A DNA stretch of 64,000 nt from Perognathus longimembris pacificus (GCF_023159225.1 NC_063173.1:6144352-6208351), one strand, 5' to 3'. Shown: positions 1 through 10,959, counted from the first letter of the stretch. The notes: a model not told the origin generated them from the sequence alone. A program made the numbers and translations.

Positions 1-100
1 CACTTCTGGCTTTTTCTATATATGTGGTGTTGAGGAATCAAACCCAGGGCTTCATGCATATGAGGCAAGCACTCTACCACTAGGCCATATTCCCAGCCCC
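1..100 (-). repeat. ID-Geo SINE, ID half, cut by window edge
   Basis: Reverse-oriented left (ID, tRNA-derived) half of the dimeric SINE that recurs through this window; it ends in the usual complement of the ID start (ttcccagcccc). The right half lies outside the window. Confidence 0.85.
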
Positions 101-258
101 CTCTTGAGACTCTTATCTCCAGTTTCTTACCAAAAATACCAGAGTGGCACTGTGGCTCAAGTGATAGAGCATTAGCCTTGAGGGAAAAAGTTCAGGGAAA
201 GCACTGAGGTTCTGAGTTCCAGCCTCAGGACTGACACTTTAAAAAAAAATAAAAAGCA
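101..258 (+). repeat. Partial B1-Geo composite SINE
   Basis: Carries the end of a 7SL/B1-like head followed by the Geo module (gctcaagtgatagagc... ggactgacac) and an A-rich tail near 240-256. Boundaries are approximate. The DNA from 259 to 626 shows no gene and no repeat that I recognise. Confidence 0.6.
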
Positions 259-626
259 TCTAGATGAAAACTTTTGTACCTCTGAAGGAGGAAATGAATT
301 AACTGCCATGGGGAAATGGAGTTTCACGCTGCCCAGGAAACTGTGCAAAATTCGCTTCACTGATGTATTTCCAAGGAAGCCGAGGTAGTCTTTCTCAGCT
401 TCTGGAGACGGGCTGTTAAAGCCCTGCCCATACACGGATCAAGCTTTTGTCTCCCCGGAGAAAGCTTAAGGCAGAGTCACAGGTGCTTAAAGAGATCAAA
501 CTGTTTAAGAACATGAGAAGCACCTCGGGACCATCATTGGGCAGCACAGCATCTGTTGTCATAAATTAACGTACAAATGTGTTAATTGACTCATTGTTTG
601 TCATATAAAATATCATAAAACCAGCC

Positions 627-878
627 AAGGCCCCTGGCTCATGCCCATAATTTTAGCTACTCAGGAGGCTGAGATCTGAAGAGAAGCTTAGGGGCTAGCC
701 TGGTCAGGAGACTCTTCCCTCCAATGAGCTTCCAAAAAGCCGCAAGTGGAGCTGTGACTCAAGGGGCAGAGCACTAGCCTTGAATGGAAAATCTCAAGGA
801 CGTCATGCAGGCCCTGAGTTCAAGCCTCAGGGTTGGCGCTCATGTGCACACGTGCGCATACACACACACACACACACT
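627..878 (+). repeat. B1-Geo composite SINE with (CA)n tail
   Basis: Starts with a degenerate 7SL/B1-like block (tagctactcaggaggctgag) and continues into the Geo module (gctgtgactcaaggggcag). A short CA repeat at 857-878 follows the 3' end. 879-1233 shows no gene. Confidence 0.65.
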
Positions 879-1232
879 ATTAACGACCTAGATATACTTT
901 AGATGAGATGTGATTTCCGTTCAGCTTTTTCAAAGGCAAAACAAGGGGTTCCTAACCGCCACTGGAGGGTCGGGAAAGAGACGTTAAGGGGAGAGAATGT
1001 CAGGGAAAGCCTTCCAAGCTGAGGGAATGGCATTGCTAAATTCCTGAGAGAGGAGGCAGCATGGAGCGTTGGTGCGGCTAAAAGGCATATGCAGCTGGAA
1101 TGCAGATAATAAGGAAGACTGCAGTACTGAGGGCTAAAGGGGAGGCAGAGGCCAAAGTAGCCCCCGCAGGACTTGGGATTTGCTCCTGAAGGTAATGGGA
1201 AGCCATAGAAGAATTTAATCTTTTTACAGCAG

Positions 1233-1233
<1 letters not shown>

Positions 1234-1287
<54 letters not shown>
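1234..1287 (+). repeat. (GT)n microsatellite
   Basis: About 27 uninterrupted GT units, directly adjoining the 3' end of a reverse-oriented B1-Geo SINE. Confidence 0.95.
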
Positions 1288-1290
<3 letters not shown>

Positions 1291-1490
1291 GATTGGGACT
1301 GGAACTCAAGTCCTGGGCCCTGTCCTTTAACTTTTTCTCTCAAGGCATTACCACTTGAGCCATTCTTCTACTTCCAACTTTCTGGTGGTTAATAGAAGAG
1401 TCTCATAGACTTCATCACAACCCTCAGATCTCTCTCTCCCCAGTAGCTAGGATTACAGGCAAGAGCCCTTAGTGAGCCAGCTCATGTTTT
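1288..1490 (-). repeat. B1-Geo composite SINE (reverse)
   Basis: Complement of the Geo module followed by a B1-like head (ctaggattacaggcaagagc). Its 5' end is the insertion target of the next SINE. Confidence 0.65.
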
Positions 1491-1700
1491 GTTTTGTTTT
1501 TGTTTTTGTTGCAAGTCCTGGGGCTTGAACTCAGGGCCTGAGCACTGTCCCTGTCTTCTTTTTGCTCAAGGCTAGCACTCTGCCACTTGAGCCACAGCGC
1601 CACTTCTGGCTTTTTCTATATATGAGGTGCTGAGGAATCGAACCCAGGGCTTCAGGTATAGGAGACGAGAACTTTACCACTAGGCCATATTCCCAGCCCG
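1491..1700 (-). repeat. ID-Geo SINE (reverse) with target duplication
   Basis: Full dimer in reverse. Copies of agctcatgttttg lie on both sides (about 1480 and 1702), showing insertion into the edge of the older B1-Geo element. Confidence 0.85.
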
Positions 1701-1805
1701 ACAGCTCATGTTTTGAACCACAGATCTGGCTGCAGAGTACAGAAAGTAGGAACTCTCACTGCTTAGCTTCTGAGTTCTGAGGGAACTCCAAGAATGCTTA
1801 AATAG

Positions 1806-2011
1806 GGCTGGGGATATAGCCTAGTGGCAAGAGTGCCTGCCTCGGATACACGAGGCCCTAGGTTCGATTCCCCAGCACCGCATATACAGAAAACCGCCAG
1901 AAGCGGCGCTGTGGCTCAAGTGGTAGAGTGCTAGCCTTGAGCGGGAAGAAGCCAGGGACAGTGCTCAGGCCCTGAGTCCAAGGCCCAGGACTGGCCAAAA
2001 AAAAAAAAAAG
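1806..2011 (+). repeat. ID-Geo SINE, 'cctcggatacacgagg' subfamily
   Basis: Complete dimer with A-tail, flanked by the duplication aagaatgcttaaata on both sides. It belongs to the highly similar subfamily also seen at 29.55, 50.21 and 54.88 kb. 2012-2372 shows no gene. Confidence 0.9.
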
Positions 2012-2372
2012 AATGCTTAAATAAAAAGAGTTTGTATTTAAACAAGAGATAGAGATTTCCCTTTCAAAGAATCAAAGACACCTTTATGTTTTCTTACCTA
2101 ACCTAGTTCAATAAAGGGCTTTGTTTATGTGAGTTTTTTAAACCAAGAGTGTCTTTTATACGTAGAATAGACTTTATGAGTTCTAATAGTCAACATATTA
2201 ACATGACAATGGGAGACATTTTCATTATGACTTTCTGTTAAAATAACTGTCTCGTTATATCCTAGAACATATTGAAAATTATCTGTTTAATCAACTTTGC
2301 TTAAATAAACAAGTCTTCATCAGACCATATCTGATTTATTTACTTGAATTTCTTCAACTTTTAAATCCATTT

Positions 2373-2607
2373 AAAAATTCAGTACAATAGCTGTCATTGC
2401 AGCACAGGTGCCAATTCTGTCTCTACTGGGACGGTTCTCGTCGAAAGCCCCTGATTTAGCTCTGGTTAAATGGCTCCATCGGCATGTTTTCATTTCACTG
2501 TGTATGTTTGAACTTAATGACATTGTTATACTGCCACTGATTTTAAGGAAATTTCTTTCCATAAACAATGAGAGCGATGTGTGCAAAAAAAAAAAAAATT
2601 CAGTACA
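2373..2607 (+). mobile_element. Retroposed copy of an unidentified RNA
   Basis: A ~198-nt body (2387-2584) is followed by 14 A residues and flanked by a 14-bp target duplication ending in attcagtaca (2373-2386 and 2594-2607). That is the signature of L1-machinery retroposition of an RNA. I do not recognise the source: it does not resemble 7SL, 7SK, U1-U6, Y RNA or this window's SINEs as I know them. A truncated mRNA 3' end is the simplest alternative. Confidence 0.65.
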
Positions 2608-2610
2608 CTT

Positions 2611-2812
2611 GGGTTGGGAATGTGGCTTAGTGGTAAAGTGCTTGCCTAACATGTATGAAGCCCTGGTTTTGATTCCTTAGTACCACATACACAGAAAAAG
2701 TCGGAATTGGTGCTGTGGCTCAAGTGCTAACCTTGAGCAAATGAAGCTCAGGGACAGTGCCCAGGCCCTGAGTTCAAGCCCCAGGACTGGCAAAAAAAAA
2801 AAAAATTCACAC
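2611..2812 (+). repeat. ID-Geo SINE
   Basis: Diverged dimer (gggttgggaatgtggctt... ggactggc) with an A-tail, inserted right beside the retroposed RNA. Confidence 0.85.
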
Positions 2813-2815
2813 TCT

Positions 2816-3085
2816 ATTTTTCTGTTTTTGTGTTAGTTGTACTGGGATTTGAACTGAGGACTTTATGATCGCTGCACCAGGTACTTGACCTTCGGTGCTT
2901 TTGGCTCTGGTTATTTGGGGTTTCATTTTTTTGCTATGATCACCCTGGACTGAAATTCGTTTTTCTTTCCTACCTACGAGAGCTGGGATGTCCAACTTTT
3001 TCTGTGGAGGTCGGGGGGGGGGTCACATAAACATTTTTTCTGATTCTCCTGATTTTAGCCTCCTGAATAGCTAGGGATTACAGCT
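2816..3085 (-). repeat. Degenerate B1-Geo-like SINE (reverse)
   Basis: Recognisable only by gtactgggatttgaactgag and, at the far end, cctcctgaatagctaggg. Old and rearranged. Confidence 0.4.
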
Positions 3086-3091
3086 ATAGTA

Positions 3092-3292
3092 CTTTTTTTT
3101 GCCAGTCCTGGGCCTTGAACTCAGGGCCTGAGCACTGTCCCTGGCTTCTTCCCGCTCAAGGCTAGCACTCTGCCACTTGAGCCACAGCGCCGCTTCTGGC
3201 CGTTTTCTGTATATGTGGTGCTGGGGAATCGAACCTAGGGCCTCGTGTATCTGAGGCAGGCACTCTTGCCACTAGGCTATATCCCCAGCACC
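3092..3292 (-). repeat. ID-Geo SINE (reverse)
   Basis: Full reverse dimer with a T-run at its start and ctatatccccagc at its end; it matches the young subfamily (cctcgtgtatctgaggcagg). Confidence 0.9.
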
Positions 3293-3437
3293 CCCCTTTT
3301 TTTTTTTTTAACTTCTTTTTCTTTGAATCCTGAGCTGGAATACAAAAGTGCTTGATTTGATAAGCAAAAACCTTTCCAAGTTTTGATGTTCTTTAAAATG
3401 TGGTGATACTATTTATAAACAGGATTTTTAAAAACCA

Positions 3438-4230
3438 TGTATGTATGTATGTGTATGTATGTATGTGTGTATGTATGTGTGTATGTGTATGTATGTGTGT
3501 ATATGTATGTATATGTATGTGTGTATGTGTATGTGTGTATGTGTGTATGTATGTGTATGTGTGTATGTATGTGTATGCATGTGTGTATGCATGTATGTGT
3601 ATGTGTGTATGTGTATATGTATGTGTGTGTATGTATGTGTATGCATGTATGTGTATGTATGTGTATGTGTGTATGTATGTGTATGCATGTGTGTATGCAT
3701 GTATGTGTATGTGTGCATGTGTACATGTATGTGTGTATGTATGTGTATGCACGTATGTGTATGTATGTGTATGTGTGTATGTATGTGTATGTGTGTATGT
3801 ATGTGTATGTGTGTATGTATGTGTATGCATGTGTGTATGCATGTATGTGTATGTGCATGTGTACATGTATGTGTGTATGTATGTGTATGCATGTATGTGT
3901 ATGTATGTGTATGTGTGTATGTATGTGTATGTGTGTATGTATGTGTATGTGTGTATGTATGTGTATGCATGTGTGTATGCATGTATGTGTATGTGTGCAT
4001 GTGTACATGTATGTGTGTATGTATGTGTATGCATGTATGTGTATGTATGTGTATGTGTGTATGTATGTGTATGTGTGTATGTATGTGTGTATGCATGTGT
4101 ATGCATGTATGTGTGTGTATGTATGTGTATGTGTATATGTATGTGTATGTGTGTGTATGTATGTGTGCATGTGTATGTGTATCTATGTATGTATGTATGT
4201 ATGTATGTATGTATGTATGTATGTATGTAT
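3438..4230 (+). repeat. (TATG/TGTG)n array with higher-order repeats
   Basis: About 790 bp of almost pure alternating purine-pyrimidine made of TATG, TGTG and GCATG words. Landmark blocks starting at the GCATGTGTGTATGCATG word recur near 3577, 3685, 3827 and 3967, so the last three are ~140 bp apart. The final ~50 bp are pure (ATGT)n. All long open frames here are by-products of the repeat. Confidence 0.95.
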
Positions 4231-4328
4231 TTGTGCTGGTACTAGGGCTTGAACTCAGGACCTCATGCTCTTGCTTGGCCTTTCTGCTCAAGGCTGATGC
4301 TCTACCAGTTGAACTACACCTCCACTTA
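4231..4328 (-). repeat. SINE fragment (reverse)
   Basis: Complement of a Geo-module end (gggcttgaactcaggacc... ccagttgaactacacc), directly abutting the tetranucleotide array. The array may have grown from this SINE's tail. Confidence 0.55.
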
Positions 4329-4371
4329 CAGAATTATTTTGTAAGTCTAAAATTCCATTACTTTGTTATAC

Positions 4372-4374
<3 letters not shown>

Positions 4375-4422
<48 letters not shown>
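4375..4422 (+). repeat. (AC)n microsatellite
   Basis: About 24 AC units, followed by a B1-like stretch (agacagggcctcactttg) to about 4480. Confidence 0.95.
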
Positions 4423-4423
<1 letters not shown>

Positions 4424-4482
4424 AGGAGACAGGGCCTCACTTTGTTGACCTTGCAGCCCAAACTCCTGAGCTTAAGAAACTA

Positions 4483-4612
4483 TCTCCCTCTCACATCCCC
4501 TCCCTCTCCTCCTTTCCCTCCCTCTTTCCCTTCTCCCTCCTCCCTCCTTCCTCCTCCCTCCTCCTCCTCCTTCTTCTTCCTCTCTCTTCTCACTGTCTCT
4601 GTCTGTCTGTCT
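4483..4612 (+). repeat. Polypyrimidine (TCC/CCT) tract
   Basis: Almost only C and T, built from CCCTCC and CTTCTT words. 4613-5867 shows no gene, exon or repeat I can support. Confidence 0.85.
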
Positions 4613-5867
4613 TACCGCCTCAGAAGACATTCATTTTTCTGTTGAAATACTTTATTTTTCTGTTTCTTTGCTTATCTTTTCTGGAAAAGAATTCAATATA
4701 TTTGTAATCGTTTACTAATATCTTTAAAGGCTGATCCAACATCTGGGTCATCTGCACCTATTGACTTTTTTTTCCTCTTAATTCTGGGTCATAGTGCCTA
4801 CTTCTTTTAATTTTTTAATGACGCCTATCAGATATTGTTGAATAACACAGAGGCTGGATGCCCTGCTCCCACTACACAGATGCTCTTCCTTCTGCCAGCA
4901 TCGAGAACAAGGCCTTGCTCATTTTGATTCACTCGGTAGTTGTGCTGTCTCAGATGGGTGCATCTTTAGTTTCAAATTGGTTTCCAACGTTTTGAAAGAT
5001 AGATCGTGTGTTTAACACAAGACCCTTCTGGTAGCATGCTGGTTTTGCCATCTAGCCTCACTTCAATTTCCTGCTCTGTTACACATGCAGCAAAAATCCC
5101 TGCTGCTAGATCTTCCTGTCTCCTGGAGGGCTTGGTTTGTGGGGGCAAAGGCTGCGTAGGCTGCCCTGCTGGTCCAGGCTGAAATGCTGAGAAACCAAGC
5201 GGCAGCGCAACTTGTCCACTAACCCCTGTTGCCGACACGGTGTGGATCCCTTCTCTACCCAATTGGACTTAAAATGCCAGTTGTACAGAGTCTTCCTCTA
5301 TGGGGTTGACTTGCTTCATTGTCTCTATATTGACCACTCCAAGGAGATTATGATTACCAGCTCAGTTCGAAAGCTATTATTGTGAAAAGGTAAATTTTAG
5401 CTCTCTGGAAGCCAGGTGATGGATGAATCATTGTGACTAATGCTTCCTGGACTTCCTGCCCTAGAATTCTAGAGCCTTAACCTCAGCATAGAACTCCCGG
5501 TGGAGGAGGCAGAAGGTACCGCCACTCCTCCCATCTAATGATGCGTTTGGCATTGAAAGTTGTTTTAGTCAATCAGCTGTGGGCCCAAATGATAAACATC
5601 CCAGCCCCAGACCAAGACCTCAAGGGAGAGCTCAGGTTTCCACTTACTCTCCTGAAGGCCAACGAGAAGAACACGTCCCCAGGTAGTCACGGGTCCAAGG
5701 AGAATGAGGAAACCTGAGGAACAGCCTTGAAGTTAATCAGCAGCCTGGAGTCAGGCTTAGCTGACGGCAGCCCCACCGAGCCGAGCTCCGCCAACCCACA
5801 CACCCAGCAGAGGACACAGAAGAGTCCTGTGCTCCAAGCTCCCCGGAGTTTAAAGTGGTTAAGCAGC

Positions 5868-5896
5868 AAAAAAATAAATAAATAAATAAATAAAAT
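5868..5896 (+). repeat. (AAAT)n microsatellite
   Basis: Short AAAT run. Nothing recognisable between it and 6053. Confidence 0.85.
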
Positions 5897-6053
5897 GGTT
5901 CCAAGACAATGGTTAGTATCAACCTGGGTGTGTTGTTGTGGTTGTTTAAGTTTATACTGATTAGGCTTTGTGAAATTTTGTAATTTACCTTCAGGTTTCT
6001 TCAGTTCACGGGCTAGGTAGCTTATCTACATAGTGTGTAATTGCCTGGGGTAT

Positions 6054-6112
6054 TTCCTTCCTTCCTTCCTTCCCTCCTTCCTTCCTTCCTTCCTTCCTTC
6101 CTCCTTCCTTCC
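6054..6112 (+). repeat. (TTCC)n microsatellite
   Basis: Imperfect TTCC array occupying the A-tail position (complement) of the adjoining reverse SINE. Confidence 0.9.
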
Positions 6113-6296
6113 GTCAGTCGTGGGGCTTGAATTCAGGGCCTGAGCACTGTCCCTGGCTTCTTCTTGCTCAAAGCTAGCACTCTACCACTTGAGCCACAGT
6201 GCTACTTCTGGCTTTTTCTACTTATGTGGAATCAAACCCAGGGCTTCCTGCATTCTAGGCAAGCGCTCTACCGCTCAGCCACATTCCCAGTTACAG
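6113..6296 (-). repeat. ID-Geo SINE (reverse)
   Basis: Reverse dimer (cagtcgtggggcttgaattc... ccacattcccag). Confidence 0.85.
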
Positions 6297-6408
6297 GATG
6301 CTTTAACTTGCTTTTATTTTGCATTTTTTTCACTTAACAACAAATCTTAGAGATTTATCTACAGCATATATAAAGAATATTCCACTTCCTTAAAATAAGA
6401 AAAAGATT

Positions 6409-6634
6409 GGGGGCTGGGAATATAGCCTAGTGGCAAGAGTGCTTGCCTCCTATACATGAAGCCCTGGGTTCGATTCCCCAGCACCACATATACAGAAAAT
6501 GGCCAGAAGTGGCGCTGTGGTTCAAGTGGCAGATGCTAGCCTTGAGCAAAAAGAAGCCAGGGACAGTGCTCAGGCCCTGAGTTCACGGCCTAGGACTGGC
6601 AAAAAATAAATAAATAAAATAAATAAAAAGAAAA
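6409..6634 (+). repeat. ID-Geo SINE in a shared target site
   Basis: Full dimer with an (AAAT)-rich tail. The target aagaaaaagattgggg precedes it and follows it, and the same word occurs a third time after the neighbouring L1. Confidence 0.9.
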
Positions 6635-6647
6635 AGATTGGGGGGGG

Positions 6648-7249
6648 ATACACAATGGAATACTACACAGCGATTAGGAATGGTGAAATATTGTTATTTG
6701 CAGGGAAATGGTCAGAACTTGAACAAATAATGTTGAGCGAGACAAGCCTAGAACACAGAAAACAAAGGGGCATGATCTCCCTGATATATGACTGTTAACA
6801 AAGGGAGACGGAGAGACAGTAGAGACCAAGTCTGTGAAACAAAAAACTGCTTGTCAAATGGTATTCCCCACAGGATTGGGTCAGCGACCCAACAGTATGT
6901 AACTAAAACCAAACAATTACTCAACACATAAAGGTCAAGAATTGACCTCTCAGTGGATCACAATAGCTCAAAATCTATGTATGTATGTTCATATAAGACT
7001 ACTGTCGACATATTATCTAATGTCAACATTACATTTAAAGCCCTAGGCGAATTTTCTTTGGCATAGGCCATGTGGCTACTGTATATGTTCTTGGTACATT
7101 GTGTATTGTATATATGTCTACCTGACCTAGGGAAGGGAAAGAAAAACACGGTGTAAGATATCACAAGAAATGTACATACTGCCCTACTAAGTAACTGTAC
7201 CCCTTTTGCACAACATCTTGTCAAAAAAAATTTTGTTTAATAAATTTAA
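6648..7249 (+). mobile_element. 5'-truncated L1 with ORF2 C-terminus
   Basis: Starts inside the last ~50 codons of an L1 ORF2-like frame, typical of the L1 C-terminal end, with a stop in frame near 6800. The rest is 3' UTR ending in AATAAA (about 7239) and an A-rich tail. The target word aaaaagattgggg flanks it. Too truncated to be active. Confidence 0.8.
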
Positions 7250-7261
7250 AAAAAAGATTGG

Positions 7262-7378
7262 GGGGAGCGTGAGAGAAAATACAGGGGGTACCACTGTTTG
7301 AAATGTATTCATTACATTACTTATGTGACTGTAACCTCTTTATACATCACCATCTTTACAATAAAAAAAGGAAAGAAA
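7262..7378 (+). mobile_element. L1 3'-end fragment
   Basis: Contains the block gtgactgtaacctcttta and the ending tacatcacc...acaataaa, shared with other L1 3' ends here at about 11.0 and 43.2 kb. Confidence 0.6.
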
Positions 7379-7446
7379 AAGATACAGTACTAAAATGCAA
7401 TAGTTCTCAAATTGACAGGAAGACTTGAAGTCTAGGTTATATTAGT

Positions 7447-7672
7447 AGTCCTGGGCTTGAATTCTGAGTCTGGGCACTGTCCCTTAGCTTCTTTTGCTCA
7501 AGGCTAGTGCTCTACCACTTGAGCCACAGTGCCACTTCTGGCTTTTTAGTGGTTAATTGGAGATAAGAGACTCATGGACATCCCTGACTGGGTTGGCTTT
7601 GAACTGTGACCCTCAGACCTCTGCCTCCTGAGTAGCTAGGATTATAGGAATGAGTTACTTGTGCCTGGCTAT
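7447..7672 (-). repeat. B1-Geo composite SINE (reverse)
   Basis: Geo module complement, then 'ttttagtggttaattggaga', then the B1 head complement (gagtagctaggattatagg). Confidence 0.75.
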
Positions 7673-7699
7673 TACTACTACTACGATGACTATTATATT

Positions 7700-7918
7700 A
7701 TTGCTGATCATGGGGCTTCAACTTAGGGCCTGGGCACTGTCCATGAGCCTATTTGTGCTCAAAGCTAGCATTCTACAACTTCTGGCTTTTTTCATGTAGT
7801 TTACTGGAGAAGAGTGTCTTACAAACTTTTCTGCCTAGGCTGGCTTCAAATCGTGATCCTCAGATCTTAGCCTCCTGAGTAGCTAGGATTATAAGTGTGA
7901 GCCACCAGCGCCCAGTTA
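7700..7918 (-). repeat. B1-Geo composite SINE (reverse)
   Basis: Second reverse composite copy next to the previous one, separated by a short ACT repeat; ends gagccaccagcgcccag. Confidence 0.75.
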
Positions 7919-8084
7919 TTTCAAATGAACAGATGTTCATATATTTTCTGATTTCTGAGATTATAAGCATATACAAATGTAATTCATATAAATTAAAGCT
8001 ATTTAGCATTCTCAATAATTTTTTTTGTGAGTCCTGGAGTTTGATGAACTCAAAGCCTGAGACTTGAGGTGTAAATTATTATTA

Positions 8085-8200
8085 TTTTTTTTTCTCAAAT
8101 TTTTATTATCAAACTGATGTACAGAGAGGTTAGAGTATCATACATTGGGCATTGGATACATTTCTTGTACTGTTTGTTGCCTTGTCCCTCATGCTAAATT
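8085..8200 (-). mobile_element. L1 3'-end fragment (reverse)
   Basis: Complement of the L1 terminal block (tttttattatcaaactgatg, tacagagaggtta), the same family as the copies at 26.7, 33.3, 62.1 and 63.9 kb. A short Geo fragment lies just before it at 8018-8070. Confidence 0.55.
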
Positions 8201-8408
8201 ATTATTATTATTATTAGTAGTAGTAGTAGTAGTAGTCCTGGGGCTTGAATTCTGGGCCTGGGCATTGTCCCTCAGCTTCTTTTGCTTAGGCTAGTGGCTC
8301 TACTACTTGCTACTTCCAGCTTTTTTGTTTATGTGGTACTGAGGAATCAAACTCAGGGTTTCATGCATGCTAGGCAAGCACTCTACCACTAAGCCACATT
8401 CCTGGCCC
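8200..8408 (-). repeat. ID-Geo SINE (reverse) with (ATT/AGT)n tail
   Basis: A trinucleotide run at 8200-8235 leads into a reverse dimer ending ccacattcctggcccc. Confidence 0.8.
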
Positions 8409-8599
8409 CTAGGGTTTTCAACAATTTGAGTACAACATAGTTTAGGGTCTAAAAAGTTTGAAAGATGCTACTCAGTTATACAGATGTAGCATAAACTGTC
8501 CTCCATAAATTGATATTTATATTGTCTTCTATGTGTTGCTTCTTGCAATGATATTGAAGTGAATAAAGTTCTATGTGAATAAAGTTCTATGTACTACAT

Positions 8600-8706
8600 T
8601 TCCCTTTTTTTTTGTGTGTGTTTTATTTTTTTGGAACTGGGGATCGAACCAGGACATTGCACTTGCTAGGCAAGCACTTTGCCACTGAGCTACATCCCAG
8701 CCCTAC
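8600..8706 (-). repeat. ID SINE monomer (reverse)
   Basis: A single ID unit without the Geo half (actggggatcgaaccagg... gctacatcccagccc), flanked by the duplication ctacatttccc. A small tandem duplication of gtgaataaagttctat lies upstream near 8565-8595. Confidence 0.75.
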
Positions 8707-8764
8707 ATTTCCCATGATTGAGTAAATCTGTTTGACATGGTTAGAAGTTGAGTTGTAGTCTGGA

Positions 8765-8956
8765 ATAAGTGACTGAAGGCTGTGATCCTAGCCACTTACA
8801 GAGCCAAATCCTAGATGATTGTGGTTTGATGCTAGCCTGGGCAGAAAAGTGGTAGAGACTTCATCTTCAATTAACCAGGAAAAATGTTAGACTGGAAGCA
8901 TGGCTCAAGTGGTAAGGCACCAGCAATGAGCCAGCAAGTTGAACAAAAACTGAGCT
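8765..8956 (+). repeat. B1-Geo composite SINE (degenerate)
   Basis: Degenerate B1 head (gctgtgatcctagccactta) then Geo module (atggctcaagtggtaaggc). Confidence 0.6.
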
Positions 8957-9155
8957 CGGGCTGAGAATGTGGCTTAGTGGTAAAGTGCTTGCCTAGCATG
9001 CACGAAGCCCTGGGTTCAATCCCTCAGTACCATCTAAACAGAAAAGCCTGGAAGTGGCGCCGTGGCTCAAGTGGTAGAGTGCTAGCCTTGAGCAAAAGAA
9101 GCTCAAGGACAGTGCCCAGGCCCTGAGTTCAAACCCCAAGATTGGCAAACGAACA
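8957..9155 (+). repeat. ID-Geo SINE
   Basis: Full dimer, moderately diverged (ctgagaatgtggcttagtgg... aagattggcaaac). Confidence 0.85.
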
Positions 9156-9267
9156 AAAATACTCCAAACCAATGAAACTCAACTCCCAGTATGTGAAAGT
9201 AGTAGAGTTGTCGGGTCAAATGTGCCATGTTAAGAGAATATATTATCTCATTTTATTCCATCTTTTT

Positions 9268-9352
9268 GTGTGTGCCAATTTTGGTGCTTGAACTCAGGTT
9301 CTGAGTACTGTCCTGGAGCTTTTGTACTCAAGGCTAGCGCTTTATGAGGTGA
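9268..9352 (-). repeat. Geo-module fragment (reverse)
   Basis: Partial reverse Geo segment (ggtgcttgaactcaggttct... aaggctagcgc). 9353-9630 shows nothing I recognise. Confidence 0.5.
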
Positions 9353-9639
9353 CAGTTGCTATTTCTTGCTTTACACATAAGAAGACAGAAACTTATAGAA
9401 ACTAGGTAGCTTTCTTAAAATGATGCTCAGAAGTTGCTATGGAGACAGAGGGAAAATATTTTGAGAGTCCATGCTTTGAACCATTATTTAGGTTATGGTT
9501 TCTTCATGCAATATGTATATATATCCCCCAAGTTAACTCACATATCCAATAACAAGGTTTACTCTTAATTAGTGGAGGTTATTTTTCTGACATAGAACAG
9601 TTCTAGAATAAGGCAGATTTACGGGGTCTCTCAACGAAA

Positions 9640-10010
9640 GCCAGCACCAGAAAATAAAAATGATAAGAATCGTTTTTACTTTTACCTCACAAGGATTCAA
9701 ACGGTATAATTCTTTGGGAAAATTAACTCATAGTCCAACAAAATGAATACCAGAAAAGTGGAACTTGAAAGGTATTGAGGGAGGTCAAAGGAGAGGGGTG
9801 GAGGAATGAAGACAGGAAGGTGGGGATAATGAACTAACAATATGCAACACATAGCTAATGAAACTAAGAAAACTGAGGAGAGGCTTGGGCGGCAGGGATG
9901 GTGGAGAATGACAGGTGACATCGATCAAGAGGCACTGTACTTATAAACGGATTTGTTGAATACTAAGCCCTTTGTACTACTAAAGATAATACCATTAATA
10001 AAAAAGAGAA
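9640..10010 (+). mobile_element. Possible old L1 3' UTR segment
   Basis: A-rich, G-rich sense strand ending in aataccattaataaaaaag with an AATAAA-type signal. The composition resembles the L1 3' UTRs here, but no unmistakable block is shared, so this is tentative. A short Geo fragment follows at 10035-10090; 10091-10959 shows no gene or clear repeat. Confidence 0.3.
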
Positions 10011-10959
10011 TAGGATGCCGTTAAAAAGGCACATAACCTGGAGGCGTGGCTCAAGTGCCAGAACACCAGCTCTAAGAAAGCAAGCCATCATGAGTCTTGT
10101 TACACCGTGCAGCCATTGTTAGTTTAATTGCTTATCTTTCCCAACAGACTGAGCTCTGGGAGAGTGTGAGACAGTTTAATCAACAGATGAACAGACACAT
10201 TTCCCAAAGAAAACCTCTCTTTCAGGCTCTTCTTTCGATACGTGTCTATTTTCCCCAGAAAACAGTAGAGAATAACACTATAGTTTGCTATAAAATCATA
10301 CTTTGGAAAGTTTTCCATTTGTTTGAGTTTTCTATTCTCTGTTTCTAGGAGGGAAATATATTAGTCTATGCTATAAAATATTTGTTATGAGAACATACTT
10401 TGGAAAATTTCTGTTTATGCATTTGCTATTTATTCTTTTGCCTTTGAAAAATTTGCATTTGGAAGGAAATGCCAAATTATTTAAAGATTTGAAAGCAAAA
10501 CTTAAAACTAAGAAATGTTAGCCAGTAAGTCATATTTTTTCTACAATCAAAAGAACTGGCAAAATACAATTCTAAAGTCTTATAACTATTAACTGGTTTT
10601 TGATCAGCCAGGGTCCCTCCGTGATAATATATCCCTAAACTCAAACCCTTCAAGCCAGTTACTGCCCCAGTTACTCTTCCCAAAGTTTCATTGGCCTATT
10701 AGAACTGGTGAGATGCAGCAGGGTGAAATTGAAATCAGAAGGTCTGGATTCTTCAACAAATATTTACTGGATACTACATACGAATTTTAGAGCTTCATTT
10801 ACAGCTAGCCCCAAAAGAACGCGATTCTTGTCAGCCATCCTTATTCATTACAAACGTTAAAAACAAATGTGTTAAACTATACACAGCACCAAGGCTGTTC
10901 ATCAAAGAACATTCAGGTACATGAAAAGAGAGCTATGATATCTTTGACTTTAAAAAAGT

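Noticed and set aside
1806..1900. tRNA-gene-like box A/box B in ID elements throughout
   Set aside because: These are SINE heads with Pol III boxes, A-tails and target duplications, not tRNA genes; no complete cloverleaf.
3393..4448. Several open frames of 237-335 codons on both strands
   Set aside because: They consist of His/Thr/Tyr or Cys/Val/Met runs produced by the TATG/TGTG array; no gene signal.
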